Positions 1-8,821 of a stretch of DNA of 64,000 bases are shown piece by piece. Made by a program: the position numbers and the translations under genes. Origin of the DNA: Pedobacter terrae (GTDB taxonomy: Bacteria; Bacteroidota; Bacteroidia; Sphingobacteriales; Sphingobacteriaceae). The stretch covers positions 55,306 through 119,305 of the forward strand of contig NZ_FNCH01000015.1 in the NCBI RefSeq assembly GCF_900100705.1, read 5' to 3'. Under the pieces are notes generated by a model. That model did no database searches. It saw only the letters and a program-made list of their open reading frames with translations, and was not told the origin of the DNA. Within the stretch, counting starts at the first letter, position 1, and each line of letters begins with the position of its first letter.

Positions 1-1451
1 AACATCTCATGTTCTGAGTGGTGCGAGTTAAAAATCGGGTGTGTTAAGTAAGCCGAAGTACGTTGTAATGCAACCGGAATAACGGTTTCTACATTTTCTA
101 CTACTTCAACCTGATCTGCTGCGATAGCTTTAACCTTTGCAAAGATTTTAGCAATTAAAGCTACATCTTCGAAAGTGCTGGTTTCGTCGAACGAAATGGT
201 GGCAACGTTACCAACATAGTTTAAGTTGATTTCATTATCGATGCATCCAGAATGGATACCACCTTTTAAATCGCCTAAATCGAAACGAATAGTGTCGAAA
301 TAAGCCGAGTTTAATTGCTCAAAGCCTAAGCCTTTTAAAGTAGCGGCTAAACTGATGGCCAAACCGTGTGTACGTTCTGCTATGGCTTTTAATCCTTTCG
401 GACCGTGGTAAGCGGCATAAAAACCAGCCATAATAGCCAATAAGGCCTGTGCAGTACAAATGTTTGATGTTGCTTTATCTCTACGGATGTGCTGCTCGCG
501 GGTTTGCAAGGCCATACGTAAAGCGTAGTCGCCATGGCTATCGATGGTTACACCGATAATACGACCAGGGATGTTACGTTTATATTCTTCTTTAGTGGCA
601 AAAAATGCAGCGTGAGGTCCACCAAAACCCATTGGTATACCTAAACGCTGTGTTGTACCCACTACTACATCAGCACCCCACTCGCCTGGAGGCGTTAATA
701 AGGTTAAGCTTAAAATATCGGCAATTACGGTTAATTTAATATTTTGACTGTGCAAAGCTGATGCAAAAGCCGCATAATCGAAAACTTCGCCATTTCCTGC
801 CGGATACTGCACAATTGCACCAAAAAATTCTCCGCTAGCAGTAAAATCTAAATGGCTTCCGATCACTAGCTCAATACCATAAGGATTGGCACGTGTTTTT
901 AAAATATCGATGGTTTGAGGGAAAAGTAATTCAGAAACGAAAAACTTTTTAGCTGCCTGGTTTTTGCGTAAGCTGTATTGCATAAACATAGCCTCAGCCG
1001 CAGCTGTACCTTCATCCAATAGAGAGGCATTGGCAATTTCCATTCCGGTTAAATCGATAACCATGGTTTGGAAGTTTAATAAAGCCTGTAAACGGCCCTG
1101 TGCAATTTCTGCCTGGTAAGGCGTATATTGTGTGTACCATCCCGGGTTTTCGAATACGTTACGTAAAATTACCCCTGGTGTAATGGTGTCGTAATAACCT
1201 TGACCGATAAAGCTTTTGAAAACTTTATTCAACAATGAAGTTTGTTTTAAAGCCCCAAGATATTCAGTTTCTGATTTCGCTGCAGGCAAGTTTAACGGTT
1301 GTTTTAACCTGATGGCCGTCGGAACAGTCTGTTCAATCAGCTCGTCGATAGAATTTACGCCAACAGTTTGCAACATTTCGGCTGTATCAGCCTCATTAGG
1401 AGCAATATGACGATTTTGAAAATCTTCCTTGTAGTGGATATTTAAGCTCAT
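1..1451 (-). CDS. gcvP: Glycine dehydrogenase (decarboxylating), P-protein, 5' half
   Basis: Only the first 483 or so codons lie in the window; the gene runs off the left edge, so the PLP lysine in the C-terminal half of this roughly 950-residue enzyme is not visible. The P-protein decarboxylates glycine and passes the aminomethyl group to the lipoyl H-protein in the glycine cleavage system. The N-terminus starts MSLNIHYKEDFQNRHI, followed by family stretches such as PYQAEIAQGRLQALLNFQTM, TGMEIANASLLDEGTAAAEA and GFGGPHAAFFATKEEYKR. The ATG at 1449-1451 gives the standard N-terminus. A TACCTTTG -7 box lies 25 bases upstream. No frameshift is visible. Confidence 0.97.
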   Translation of the reverse strand, partial: MSLNIHYKEDFQNRHIAPNEADTAEMLQTVGVNSIDELIEQTVPTAIRLKQPLNLPAAKSETEYLGALKQTSLLNKVFKSFIGQGYYDTITPGVILRNVFENPGWYTQYTPYQAEIAQGRLQALLNFQTMVIDLTGMEIANASLLDEGTAAAEAMFMQYSLRKNQAAKKFFVSELLFPQTIDILKTRANPYGIELVIGSHLDFTASGEFFGAIVQYPAGNGEVFDYAAFASALHSQNIKLTVIADILSLTLLTPPGEWGADVVVGTTQRLGIPMGFGGPHAAFFATKEEYKRNIPGRIIGVTIDSHGDYALRMALQTREQHIRRDKATSNICTAQALLAIMAGFYAAYHGPKGLKAIAERTHGLAISLAATLKGLGFEQLNSAYFDTIRFDLGDLKGGIHSGCIDNEINLNYVGNVATISFDETSTFEDVALIAKIFAKVKAIAADQVEVVENVETVIPVALQRTSAYLTHPIFNSHHSEHEM

Positions 1452-1476
1452 GCGGTATGAATAATAAATTTGCGTG

Positions 1477-1484
1477 CAAAGGTA
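1477..1484 (-). promoter_or_regulatory. -7 promoter box of gcvP
   Basis: The minus strand reads TACCTTTG, a perfect match to the Bacteroidota -7 consensus TAnnTTTG, 25 bases upstream of the gcvP ATG. No TTTG is seen at the ideal distance upstream, so the -33 element is weak or absent. Confidence 0.55.
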
Positions 1485-1616
1485 GCAAAAATGAAGCTGT
1501 ATTTCACTATCAATCAGTGTAAAAAAGGCGTCTTATTTACACTTAAAAGCGACAAAATAGATAGGATTTATAAGTAAAAAGCCAGACAATGCCTTTTCAG
1601 TTTTAAGCTGTTTTTT

Positions 1617-1760
1617 TGATTATTTGGAAAGCAGTGGCTGTGCTAAAATTTAAGTTTGTTCCCGCCATTCCTGCCATACTGCAAGCGGGCGCTACAATCT
1701 TTTTTGCTACTTTCTAACTGAAGTATAAAGTATCTGAAGCAAAAAGGGTTGCCAATGTTG
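1617..1760. repeat. Dispersed intergenic repeat, family D
   Basis: The 1452-1929 intergenic stretch holds no convincing gene. It contains words (GGAAAGCA, TTCCTGCCATAC, GCGGGCG) that recur in the intergenic copy at 25,905-26,037 and more loosely at 50,430-50,530 and 63,810-63,912. A 60-codon minus-strand ORF through it looks like a chance reading of the repeat. Confidence 0.45.
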
Positions 1761-1890
1761 TCGGGTTTACACATAAAAGGAACTGCAAAAAACCAACATA
1801 CTGCGTTAAACTTCAAATTAGCCATAGAAAATAAAAATTAAAACACTCAATTTCAATCATTTACACTAACAATCAAATATAATCTACACA

Positions 1891-1920
1891 TACATTGTTA
1901 TACTATGTACTTTGTTATAC
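1891..1920. promoter_or_regulatory. Candidate PadR operator/promoter region
   Basis: Just upstream of the PadR gene is an inverted repeat TACAT-N9-ATGTA (1891-1909). It overlaps two direct copies of TTGTTATAC (1895-1903 and 1912-1920, 17 bp apart). ACAT/ATGT half-sites are typical of PadR-family operators and these regulators usually repress their own operon, so autoregulation is inferred. The spacing and repeats are seen directly; binding is not shown. Confidence 0.4.
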
Positions 1921-1929
1921 CTTTACATT

Positions 1930-2268
1930 ATGAACGAAGATTTTATTCATAAATGGATATCGCAGGTTAAAAAGGGAACACTATCCTTTATTGTGCTCAA
2001 TGTTTTAAAGGGCGGAAAGGCTTATTACGGCTACGATCTGATCAATGAGATAAAAAAGATTACGGAAATTGAAATTGCCGAAGGAACCCTATATCCACTT
2101 ATGAACCGGCTTAAAGATGAAAAACTGATTAAATCAGAATGGGTGGAACAAGAATCGGGCATCCCCAGAAAATATTACAGCATTACGCCAGAAGGAAAAA
2201 ACACGGTAACCAAAATGGAAGAATACTGGCACAACCTGAACAAATCAGTATTAAAAATTACGAAATGA
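1930..2268 (+). CDS. PadR-family transcriptional regulator
   Basis: This 112-residue winged-helix regulator (PadR-s1 type) should act as a cytoplasmic dimer. The recognisable core is KKGTLSFIVLNVLKGG, YGYDLINEI, EGTLYPLMNRLKDEKLI and IPRKYYSITPEGK. The ATG at 1930 (MNEDFIHKW) is chosen over an upstream TTG at 1912 because the TTG falls in the operator-like repeats. The stop codon overlaps the next ATG (ATGA), so the downstream HAAS-domain protein is translationally coupled. PadR/HAAS pairs are common in Bacteroidota and Firmicutes, where the regulator controls the small membrane-protein operon and often responds to envelope stress or drugs. The ligand here is unknown. Confidence 0.9.
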   Translation: MNEDFIHKWISQVKKGTLSFIVLNVLKGGKAYYGYDLINEIKKITEIEIAEGTLYPLMNRLKDEKLIKSEWVEQESGIPRKYYSITPEGKNTVTKMEEYWHNLNKSVLKITK

Positions 2269-2855
2269 AATTAAAAGAAATACCATTTAACGATCAATCG
2301 GCTGAGCGGATTTACAAAGATTACCTATACAGAATAAAAAAAGAGGTTAAAGGCCTCAATCAGCAAAACCAGGATGAAATATTGATGGAGCTGAACAGTC
2401 ATATTTATGAAAGCCTACAAGAACATCCAACAGGAAATGAAGTAGAAAAACTACTTAATATCCTGGAAAAATTGGGAAGACCCGAGGAAATACTGAAACC
2501 ATTGGTGGCTGATAAAAAATTAGCAGAAGCCACTAAAACATTTAATCCCATACATGTTTTTAAAGCTTTATTGCTCAATTTAACCAATGGCATATCTTAC
2601 ATCATATTTTTTATACTCTACCTTTTCCTGTTTGGTTTTGTGTTTTTAATCGGTGCTAAAATATGGAACCCATCACAGGTAGGCTTTTTTTATAAACCAG
2701 GTGAAGTTTTTATCCTTGGCCATTCAAAAGGCTTGGTAAACCCAGACGATGAACTTCTAGGTAACTGGTTTATTCCCGCAATGGTTGTCTCGGCAATCGC
2801 GCTCTACTTCATCATCACTTTACTCCTTAAGTTAAAAAGAACAATCAACAAATAA
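2265..2855 (+). CDS. HAAS-domain membrane protein, partner of PadR
   Basis: The 196-residue protein starts MKLKEIPFND at the ATG overlapping the PadR stop; an in-frame extension upstream lies inside the PadR gene and is not used. Residues 1-90 form a helical HAAS-like domain (DEILMELNSHIYESL, LEKLGRPEEILKPLVADK). Two hydrophobic segments follow, around 100-125 (ISYIIFFILYLFLFGFVFLIG) and near the C-terminus (FIPAMVVSAIALYFIITLLL). Its place directly after padR and four bases before the serine hydrolase suggests a single operon. The molecular role is unknown; HAAS proteins are thought to be membrane sensors or signalling adaptors. Confidence 0.8.
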   Translation: MKLKEIPFNDQSAERIYKDYLYRIKKEVKGLNQQNQDEILMELNSHIYESLQEHPTGNEVEKLLNILEKLGRPEEILKPLVADKKLAEATKTFNPIHVFKALLLNLTNGISYIIFFILYLFLFGFVFLIGAKIWNPSQVGFFYKPGEVFILGHSKGLVNPDDELLGNWFIPAMVVSAIALYFIITLLLKLKRTINK

Positions 2856-2859
2856 CATC

Positions 2860-4182
2860 ATGATCAAAAAATTAACACTCTTTGCCGTTCTGATAATCCT
2901 GGCCCAATTCAGCTTTTCACAATCATTTGATAAAAACAAACTGGATGCTTATTTCGATACGCTTGGCCAATACAACAAGTTTATGGGAAGTGTGGCCATT
3001 GCTCAAAATGGCCATCTGATTTATAACCGCACATTGGGTTTCGCAAACCTTAAAGAACGGCAAACAGCAAACGAAAACACCAAATACAGGATCGGATCTA
3101 TTTCTAAAACCTTTACAGCTGCTTTAATTTTTAAAGCCATTGAAGAAAAGAAAATCAGCCTCAATCAAACTATTCAAAAATTTTTCCCAGACATCAAAAA
3201 TGCAGAGAAGATTTCCATATCGAATTTGCTTTACCACAGAAGCGGGATACATGACTTTACAGATGATCAAGAGGGATACTTGAAATGGCATACGCAACCC
3301 AAAACCGAAAAAGAAATGCTTGCCATAATTAGTAAGGGCGGGATTGATTTTGAGCCTGACACTCAATCAGATTATAGCAATTCGAACTATTTACTGCTAT
3401 CTTATATTCTTGAAAAAACGTTTAAAATGCCTTATGCCCAAATATTAGACAAATACATTGCTAAACCTCTTAAATTGAAAAACACTTTTTTGGGCAAAAA
3501 AATTAATTTAAAAAATAACGAAGCGAGCTCTTACCGTTTTGAAGGGGATTGGAAATTAGCGGATGAAACTGATATTTCGATTCCAATGGGTGCCGGAGGA
3601 ATTGTTTCAACCCCGATTGATCTGGTAAAATTCAGCACAGCATTATTCGGAGGCAAAGTGATTTCTCAAAAGAGTTTAGCGCAGATGAAAACCCTTAATG
3701 GCAAATACGGCATGGGCGTTTTGGCTATTCCGTTTTACGATCAAGCAGGATTTGGACATTCGGGTAGTATAGATGGTTTCAGTGCTACATTTTCTTATTT
3801 CAGTGATGGAAATATAGCTTATGCTTTAACGGGTAATGGTACGAATTTCAACAATAATTCCATTTCATTGGCGGTATTAAGCGCTGTTTTTAATAAGGAA
3901 TATCAAATTCCCGATTTTAAAACAGTTGAGCAAAGCACTACAGACTTAAATAAATATTTAGGCATTTACGCATCAACGGCAATCCCGATAAAAATCACCA
4001 TTACGAAAGACAATACAACATTAGTCGCACGGGCTACAGGTCAATCGGCAACAAAATTAACATCCAAAGGAAATCACGAGTTTAAATTTGAAGAAGCAGG
4101 CATCATACTGTCTTTCAACCCCACAGCAAACCAGATGACCCTTAAACAGGGTGGCAAAGAATTTAAGTTTACCAAAGAATAA
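2860..4182 (+). CDS. Serine hydrolase, class C beta-lactamase/DD-peptidase fold
   Basis: A 440-residue exported protein with a signal peptide of about 20 residues (MIKKLTLFAVLIILAQFSFSQ). The catalytic SxxK is S80-I-S-K83, a YSN tyrosine motif lies near residue 170, and an HSG (KTG-like) motif sits near residue 306 (GFGHSGSIDGF). This is Pfam Beta-lactamase (PF00144), whose members include D-aminopeptidases, esterases and penicillin-binding-like enzymes. Nothing points specifically to antibiotic resistance. The roughly 80-residue C-terminal tail resembles the beta-rich domain often appended in this family. It is the third gene of the PadR operon, four bases after the HAAS gene. The substrate is unknown. 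Confidence 0.88.
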   Translation: MIKKLTLFAVLIILAQFSFSQSFDKNKLDAYFDTLGQYNKFMGSVAIAQNGHLIYNRTLGFANLKERQTANENTKYRIGSISKTFTAALIFKAIEEKKISLNQTIQKFFPDIKNAEKISISNLLYHRSGIHDFTDDQEGYLKWHTQPKTEKEMLAIISKGGIDFEPDTQSDYSNSNYLLLSYILEKTFKMPYAQILDKYIAKPLKLKNTFLGKKINLKNNEASSYRFEGDWKLADETDISIPMGAGGIVSTPIDLVKFSTALFGGKVISQKSLAQMKTLNGKYGMGVLAIPFYDQAGFGHSGSIDGFSATFSYFSDGNIAYALTGNGTNFNNNSISLAVLSAVFNKEYQIPDFKTVEQSTTDLNKYLGIYASTAIPIKITITKDNTTLVARATGQSATKLTSKGNHEFKFEEAGIILSFNPTANQMTLKQGGKEFKFTKE

Positions 4183-4201
4183 AATAAATTAACTCCTGAT
4201 G

Positions 4202-4229
4202 GCAGGTTAGTTTATCAAGACTAATCTGC
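4202..4229. terminator. Hairpin between convergent genes
   Basis: Stem GCAGGTTAGT (4202-4211) pairs with ACTAATCTGC (4220-4229) with one G-U, leaving an 8-base loop, between the 3' ends of the serine hydrolase and the convergent lipoprotein gene. A U-tract is weak, so it is only a possible bidirectional terminator. Confidence 0.4.
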
Positions 4230-4792
4230 TATTTCTGCACTTTCCACCCCTCATCTTTACTCAACTTTAATTTATAGGTTTTGGTAATGAAGTTGCTGTT
4301 TTTATTGGCTTCTTTATCGAAAGGTTCGAAATCGGTCGTATTCATTTTTAATGATACAGTTACTTTGGCGGTACTGGAATTTACCTGCGCAAAATCAACT
4401 GGTTTTTCGTCTGATAAAACATATTCCACCACTTTTACCGTGGCCCTGTCGCCATCCTGTTTCAGTACCAACGGACTTGCTTTATCGGTTAATGTAATCT
4501 GATAAACAAAACTGCTATCTTTTGAAAGAAATTTCTTTTTAGCTTCTTTTAAACTTAAGGTAACCAAACCTTTGCTGGCCAAAGATTTATATTTCCCCAA
4601 TTCGAACATATCGTTTGTACTATTAAATTTCATCTCTCCAAATTTAAACCTGGTAGTTTTATATTCGGGATTAGCTTTTAAATAACTGGTAATCACTTCA
4701 GCGGCCTCATCCTGATTAATAGTGGTTTTGGTTTTACATCCGGCTAAGCCGATAATGATAAAGGATAAAATATAAATGGTAAGTTTTTTCAT
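4229..4792 (-). CDS. Putative lipoprotein, unknown function
   Basis: The 187-residue protein has a lipoprotein signal: MKKLTIYILSFIIIGLAGCK with the lipobox LAGC at Cys19, so it is expected to be lipid-anchored. The remaining chain (DEAAEVITSYLKANPEYKTT, a Tyr/Lys-rich beta pattern and a C-terminal KLKLSKDEGWKVQK) resembles the small NTF2/cystatin-like secreted proteins common in Bacteroidota, but no family can be named with confidence. It stands alone, convergent with the serine hydrolase, and has no evident operon partner. Confidence 0.8.
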   Translation of the reverse strand: MKKLTIYILSFIIIGLAGCKTKTTINQDEAAEVITSYLKANPEYKTTRFKFGEMKFNSTNDMFELGKYKSLASKGLVTLSLKEAKKKFLSKDSSFVYQITLTDKASPLVLKQDGDRATVKVVEYVLSDEKPVDFAQVNSSTAKVTVSLKMNTTDFEPFDKEANKNSNFITKTYKLKLSKDEGWKVQK

Positions 4793-4833
4793 GTGTATAT
4801 GCTTTATGCTTTTTAAAGATATTTAATTTTAGT

Positions 4834-4987
4834 TTAACCGCAAAGAACGCGAAGTTTATTAATCTTTAAGGCTTAAACCACAAAGGCGTTAAGAACACCA
4901 AGTTGCATTCAAGGCACAACAATAAATTTCAAAGCCCTGCTTTGTGCCCTCTGTGCCTTCTCTCTGTGTACTTTGCGGTAAAAAACT
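4834..4987. repeat. Dispersed palindromic repeat, family A
   Basis: The stretch begins AACCGCAAAGAACGCGAAG and ends CTCTGTGTACTTTGCGGT, so its ends are near-complementary and can fold on themselves. Related words (CGCAAAG, CACAGAG, TTTGTGC) recur at 5888-5976, 10,101-10,220 and 45,658-45,862, always between genes. Confidence 0.6.
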
Positions 4988-4990
4988 AGA

Positions 4991-5881
4991 TTAATCTCGC
5001 TTTAAATATTTCAGATTTGGCAAAACCATTGCCGATAAAATGACCACCACACCAACCCACCTTAAAAACGACACCTGCTCTTGCAGCACAAAACCAGCCA
5101 TCATTACGGCCACAGGCAACTCTGCAGCGCTCAAAATAGAACTGATAGCAGTACCAATTCTCGGTACGCCTTCTGCATAAAATAATGGCGGAATTACCGT
5201 ACCGAAAACTGAGATAATCAACCCCCATTTCAATAAACTTCCACCCAATGCACCATTAAATAAGAATGCTGGAGGGAAGATGATAAAGATCAAGATACAA
5301 GCGCCGGTAATCATCAGCGCACTTTTCTTCAATGGTGCATATTCATTTCCGATTCTACCGCTCAATAACAAAAAGCCGGCATAACACAGCGCAGCCAGCA
5401 AACCAAAACCAATTCCTTTTAAATCCATGCTTCCAATATTGGTCTCTGCCATTCCGCTGGCTAAAACTGTACCAGCTAAAACCAATAAAATAGCGGCTAA
5501 CTGTAAACCTGTAGGTTTCTTTTTAAAAATGAGGTATTCCAATAAAATACTCATCCATATAAACTGCATCAATAAAATAATGGCAACCGAATTAGGCACC
5601 AGCTTTACACATTGATAGTAAAAAATACTAACCAGACCTGTGCAGGTACCCGCAATTACCATTTGCCACCACGGTGTTTTAGCGGGCAAAACCTTAGCCT
5701 TATAAGTTGCGGTTCTACTTTGGAAGAAAAATAACACCCATAAAATTACGGCTCCAAAAAAAGCCTGAGCACCGGTAACGTCACCCAAAGTATAACCTTC
5801 ATGATAAGCCAGTTTAACAAAGGTAGAAAGGATGCCAAAACTACAGGCACCAAAAAAAACAAGGAGAATTCCTTTTAACAT
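4991..5881 (-). CDS. EamA-family (DMT superfamily) inner-membrane transporter
   Basis: A 296-residue protein with about ten hydrophobic segments arranged as two EamA repeats, roughly residues 3-140 and 155-288. Family marks include ILLEYLIFKKKPTGLQLAAILLV at the end of the first half and LSAAELPVAVMMAGFVLQE in the second. EamA proteins export or import small metabolites, often amino acids or nucleosides; the substrate cannot be read from sequence. It is flanked on both sides by family A repeats and forms a single-gene unit. Confidence 0.88.
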   Translation of the reverse strand: MLKGILLVFFGACSFGILSTFVKLAYHEGYTLGDVTGAQAFFGAVILWVLFFFQSRTATYKAKVLPAKTPWWQMVIAGTCTGLVSIFYYQCVKLVPNSVAIILLMQFIWMSILLEYLIFKKKPTGLQLAAILLVLAGTVLASGMAETNIGSMDLKGIGFGLLAALCYAGFLLLSGRIGNEYAPLKKSALMITGACILIFIIFPPAFLFNGALGGSLLKWGLIISVFGTVIPPLFYAEGVPRIGTAISSILSAAELPVAVMMAGFVLQEQVSFLRWVGVVVILSAMVLPNLKYLKRD

Positions 5882-5887
5882 AATTTA

Positions 5888-5976
5888 TTTTTTAACCACA
5901 GAGAAAAAAGAGTTTTACACCGAGTTCGCAGAGGCTCTGTTTGCTCTGTACTTCTTTGTGCGCTTTGTGGTTAACC
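5888..5976. repeat. Dispersed palindromic repeat, family A
   Basis: It opens with TTAACCACAGAG and closes with GCGCTTTGTGGTTAA, a terminal inverted repeat with complementary internal words (GAGTTCGCAGAG / CTCTG). It fills the space between the transporter and pdxJ, and probably forms a long hairpin if transcribed. Confidence 0.6.
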
Positions 5977-5977
5977 C

Positions 5978-6694
5978 CTAAGCGAGCTGTTGTAAATATT
6001 TCTGAATAGTTACTTCTAAACCTAAATAAAGCGCATCGCTGATTAAAGCATGACCGATAGAAACTTCCAATAAGCCCGGGATGCTTTGGGCAAAATAATG
6101 CAGATTGTGCAGATCCAGATCGTGACCAGCATTAATGCCTAAGCCTAATTTATTGGCATGATGTGCTGCAGCAATATAACTCACTACTGCCTTTTCGCGG
6201 TCAGCAAAATAATTATGTGCATAAGCTTCAGTGTATAGTTCGATCCGATCTGTTCCCGTTTCTGCAGCACCTTCAACCATTTCTACCACCGGATCAACAA
6301 AAATCGAAACACGGATGCCCTCTTTCTGAAAAACAGCAACCATTTCTTTCAGGTAATCTTTATGTTTGATGGTATCCCAACCATGGTTCGAAGTAATCTG
6401 ACCCTCGGCATCGGGTACCAAAGTAACCTGGGCAGGTTTGTTAGCCAAAACCAGATCAACAAATTTATCTTCTTTGCAATTTCCTTCAATATTAAATTCA
6501 GTCGCAATAGCAGCCTTTAAATCGTAAACATCCTGGTAACGGATGTGGCGTTCATCAGGGCGTGGGTGTACCGTAATTCCCTGCGCACCGAAACGCTCGC
6601 AGTCTAGTGCAACCTTTACCAAATCAGGATTATTGCCTCCACGACTATTACGGAGCGTAGCAATTTTATTGATGTTAACCGATAACTTTGTCAT
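5978..6694 (-). CDS. pdxJ: Pyridoxine 5'-phosphate synthase
   Basis: This 238-residue TIM-barrel enzyme condenses 1-deoxyxylulose 5-phosphate with 3-amino-2-oxopropyl phosphate, the last ring-forming step of DXP-dependent vitamin B6 synthesis. Landmarks are the N-terminal LSVNINKIATLRNSRGG, AQGITVHPRPDERHI (residues about 35-50), VTLVPDAEGQITSNHGWD, GLGINAGHDLDLHN and EVSIGHALISDALYLGL. Length matches the family (about 237-245). A TATCTTTG box ends only four bases before the ATG, so the transcript may be leaderless or nearly so. Other B6 genes are not adjacent. Confidence 0.97.
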   Translation of the reverse strand: MTKLSVNINKIATLRNSRGGNNPDLVKVALDCERFGAQGITVHPRPDERHIRYQDVYDLKAAIATEFNIEGNCKEDKFVDLVLANKPAQVTLVPDAEGQITSNHGWDTIKHKDYLKEMVAVFQKEGIRVSIFVDPVVEMVEGAAETGTDRIELYTEAYAHNYFADREKAVVSYIAAAHHANKLGLGINAGHDLDLHNLHYFAQSIPGLLEVSIGHALISDALYLGLEVTIQKYLQQLA

Positions 6695-6698
6695 AAAG

Positions 6699-6706
6699 CA
6701 AAGATA
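6699..6706 (-). promoter_or_regulatory. -7 promoter box of pdxJ
   Basis: The minus strand reads TATCTTTG, matching TAnnTTTG. Its downstream edge is four bases from the pdxJ ATG, so transcription would start at about the start codon. The -33 region lacks a clear TTTG. Confidence 0.45.
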
Positions 6707-6777
6707 AGGCTTTGCTCCTGTTTATCTTAAACCTTAAAAAAATTTGACTTTTTTTTGCTCATATTTGCTTCCTGTAA

Positions 6778-8418
6778 ATGAACTTGAAAGAGACCACGCT
6801 ATATAAAATTTTAATCACCCTAATTGCGCTAGTTAGCGTATTGGCACTTTTTGGTGGCATAATGGAACCAGATTCTGCGCTTTATGCCTCCATAGCCAAA
6901 AACATGGTGCTTCGTAACGATTGGGTAAACATATATGTTCGTGGTGCAGATTGGTTAGACAAACCACATCTAACTTTTTGGTTGGCCGCTGCCTCATTTA
7001 AAATTTTCGGAATTACAGCTTTTGCCTATAAACTGCCCTCTTTTTTATTCGGATTATGGGGCGCATGGTATCTTTATAAACTGACAAAAGATATTTACAA
7101 CGAAAAAACAGGGTTGATTAGTGCGTTGATTTTTTTGAGTTCGCTGCACATCCTCATATCTACCTTTGACGTCCGTGCAGAAGTTTACATTACTACCTTT
7201 ACCCTGGCGGCTATTTATCACTATTATAAAGCGCATCAAAGTTCCTTCTGGCATATTGTTGCAGGCTCGTTTTTCGCAGCATGTGCCATCATGATTAAAG
7301 GCATATTTGTATTGATTCCTGTTTTTGGTGGCTTTATCATTTACTGGTTATTAACCAAACAGTTTAAACAGTTGTTGAAACTAAAATGGTGGTTAGCCAT
7401 TGTATTGATTTTCATTTTTGTTATTCCAGAGTTATATGCTTTATATGTGCAGTTTGATTTACATCCTGAAAAGGTTGTATTCGGAAAAACTGGTGTGTCA
7501 GGTCTAAAATTTTTCTTTTGGGATAGCCAGTTCGGCCGTTTTTTTAACAATGGACCAATAAAAGGAAAAGGCGATATTTCATTTTTCCTTCATACCACGC
7601 TTTGGGCATTTTTACCCTGGTCGATATTGTTTTATACCGCAGTGGTTAATCTTTTTAAAAAGAAAAACAGAGCCGGTTTACCGGCAGAAAGCATTATTAT
7701 CTGGACCAGTGCTGCGATAACTTTTTTATTGTTTTCATTGTCTAAATTTCAGTTGCCACATTATATTTTGATTATCCTTCCACAGTTTGCCATCATCACC
7801 GCTTTGTATATAAAGCAATTGAAAGGCAAAAGCCTGAAAGTTTTTTTTACCATCCAAAATGTACTGGCCATTTTAATTATTTTGATTTTATCTGCTATTG
7901 CGTTCTTTTTTGGTTTTACAAATCATTACATAGCAATTGCCGTTTTAGTTCTGTTATTGGCGGTTTCTTTTTTAGTCTTCAAAGGATTAAAGACCGAAAA
8001 CTTATTGTCGAGAAGTGCGATGATTTCAGTTGCCTTAATGATATTTCTATCGGTTTTTTTCTATCCATCGGTGCTAAAATATGAATCAGGCATGGAAGCG
8101 GGTAACTGGTTAAAAGAAAATTACCCTAAAGCCAAAGCCGCTGTGCTGATGTATCCAGATGCCTATTCTTTTGATTTTTATGCCAATGGCGAACCAAAAT
8201 ACTTTTGGAGTTACGAGGAGCTAAATAAATCGAAAGGTGAAAAAGACCTTGTAATTTACACTCCAGAATCGGAACTGGTAAAATTGAAAAAAGATTATGG
8301 CGCCGAAGTACTAAAATCGTTCGAATACTATCACATTACCAAGCTAACCCCTAAATTTATCAATGCTAAAACGCGTCCTCAGCTATTAGAACATTTTTAT
8401 CTGGTTAAATTGCATTAA
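6778..8418 (+). CDS. ArnT-like glycosyltransferase (GT-C fold, PMT family)
   Basis: A 546-residue polytopic membrane protein with about 11-12 hydrophobic segments in the first 430 residues and a soluble C-terminal part of about 110 residues. The first loop holds the acidic motif EPDSALYASIAKNMV, and DWLDKPHLTFWLAA follows, as in dolichyl- or undecaprenyl-phosphate sugar transferases such as ArnT (PF02366/PF13231). It should move a sugar from a polyprenyl-phosphate carrier to lipid A or another envelope glycan on the periplasmic side. The GtrA-type gene starts on the base after its stop codon, so the two form an operon; GtrA proteins are often flippases for polyprenyl-linked sugars, which supports this role. 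Confidence 0.85.
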   Translation: MNLKETTLYKILITLIALVSVLALFGGIMEPDSALYASIAKNMVLRNDWVNIYVRGADWLDKPHLTFWLAAASFKIFGITAFAYKLPSFLFGLWGAWYLYKLTKDIYNEKTGLISALIFLSSLHILISTFDVRAEVYITTFTLAAIYHYYKAHQSSFWHIVAGSFFAACAIMIKGIFVLIPVFGGFIIYWLLTKQFKQLLKLKWWLAIVLIFIFVIPELYALYVQFDLHPEKVVFGKTGVSGLKFFFWDSQFGRFFNNGPIKGKGDISFFLHTTLWAFLPWSILFYTAVVNLFKKKNRAGLPAESIIIWTSAAITFLLFSLSKFQLPHYILIILPQFAIITALYIKQLKGKSLKVFFTIQNVLAILIILILSAIAFFFGFTNHYIAIAVLVLLLAVSFLVFKGLKTENLLSRSAMISVALMIFLSVFFYPSVLKYESGMEAGNWLKENYPKAKAAVLMYPDAYSFDFYANGEPKYFWSYEELNKSKGEKDLVIYTPESELVKLKKDYGAEVLKSFEYYHITKLTPKFINAKTRPQLLEHFYLVKLH

Positions 8419-8799
8419 ATGGATTTATTCTTCCGCATTATAAAATTTGGATTGACAGGCTTGCTTGGCATGGCAATTGATTTTGGAGCAACCTGGTTGT
8501 GCAAAGAGAAAATTAAGATCAATAAATACATTGCTAATGCCATCGGTTTTACTTTAGCCGTAACCAATAATTACCTCATTAACAGGATATGGACATTTCA
8601 GAGTACCAATAGCCATTGGGGAACGGAGTTTAGCAAATTTTTGATGGTGAGTTTGATCGGATTAGGCTTAAATACCTTTATCATTTACTTATTCCACCAA
8701 AGAAAAAATGGAACCAACTTTTATGTGGCGAAGTTTTTTGCAATTGTAATCGTATTTGTGTGGAATTTTTTGGCCAATATGTTGTTTACATTTAAGTAG
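8419..8799 (+). CDS. GtrA-family membrane protein
   Basis: The 126-residue protein has four predicted membrane helices and the GtrA pattern FGLTGLLGMAIDFGATWL, AIGFTLAVTNNYLINRIWTF and AKFFAIVIVFVWNFLANMLFTF. Members are thought to translocate undecaprenyl-phosphate-linked glucose or to help polysaccharide assembly. Its start codon immediately follows the stop of the ArnT-like gene, indicating coupling. The full family length is present. Confidence 0.9.
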   Translation: MDLFFRIIKFGLTGLLGMAIDFGATWLCKEKIKINKYIANAIGFTLAVTNNYLINRIWTFQSTNSHWGTEFSKFLMVSLIGLGLNTFIIYLFHQRKNGTNFYVAKFFAIVIVFVWNFLANMLFTFK

Positions 8800-8821
8800 T
8801 TGTTAAAATATTTGCCAGAAA

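Noticed and set aside
1643..1825. 60-codon minus-strand ORF
   Set aside because: It lies in a family D repeat and has no recognisable pattern.
2860..4182. Antibiotic-resistance beta-lactamase
   Set aside because: The fold matches class C-type serine hydrolases, but many are esterases or peptidases and context gives no sign of resistance.
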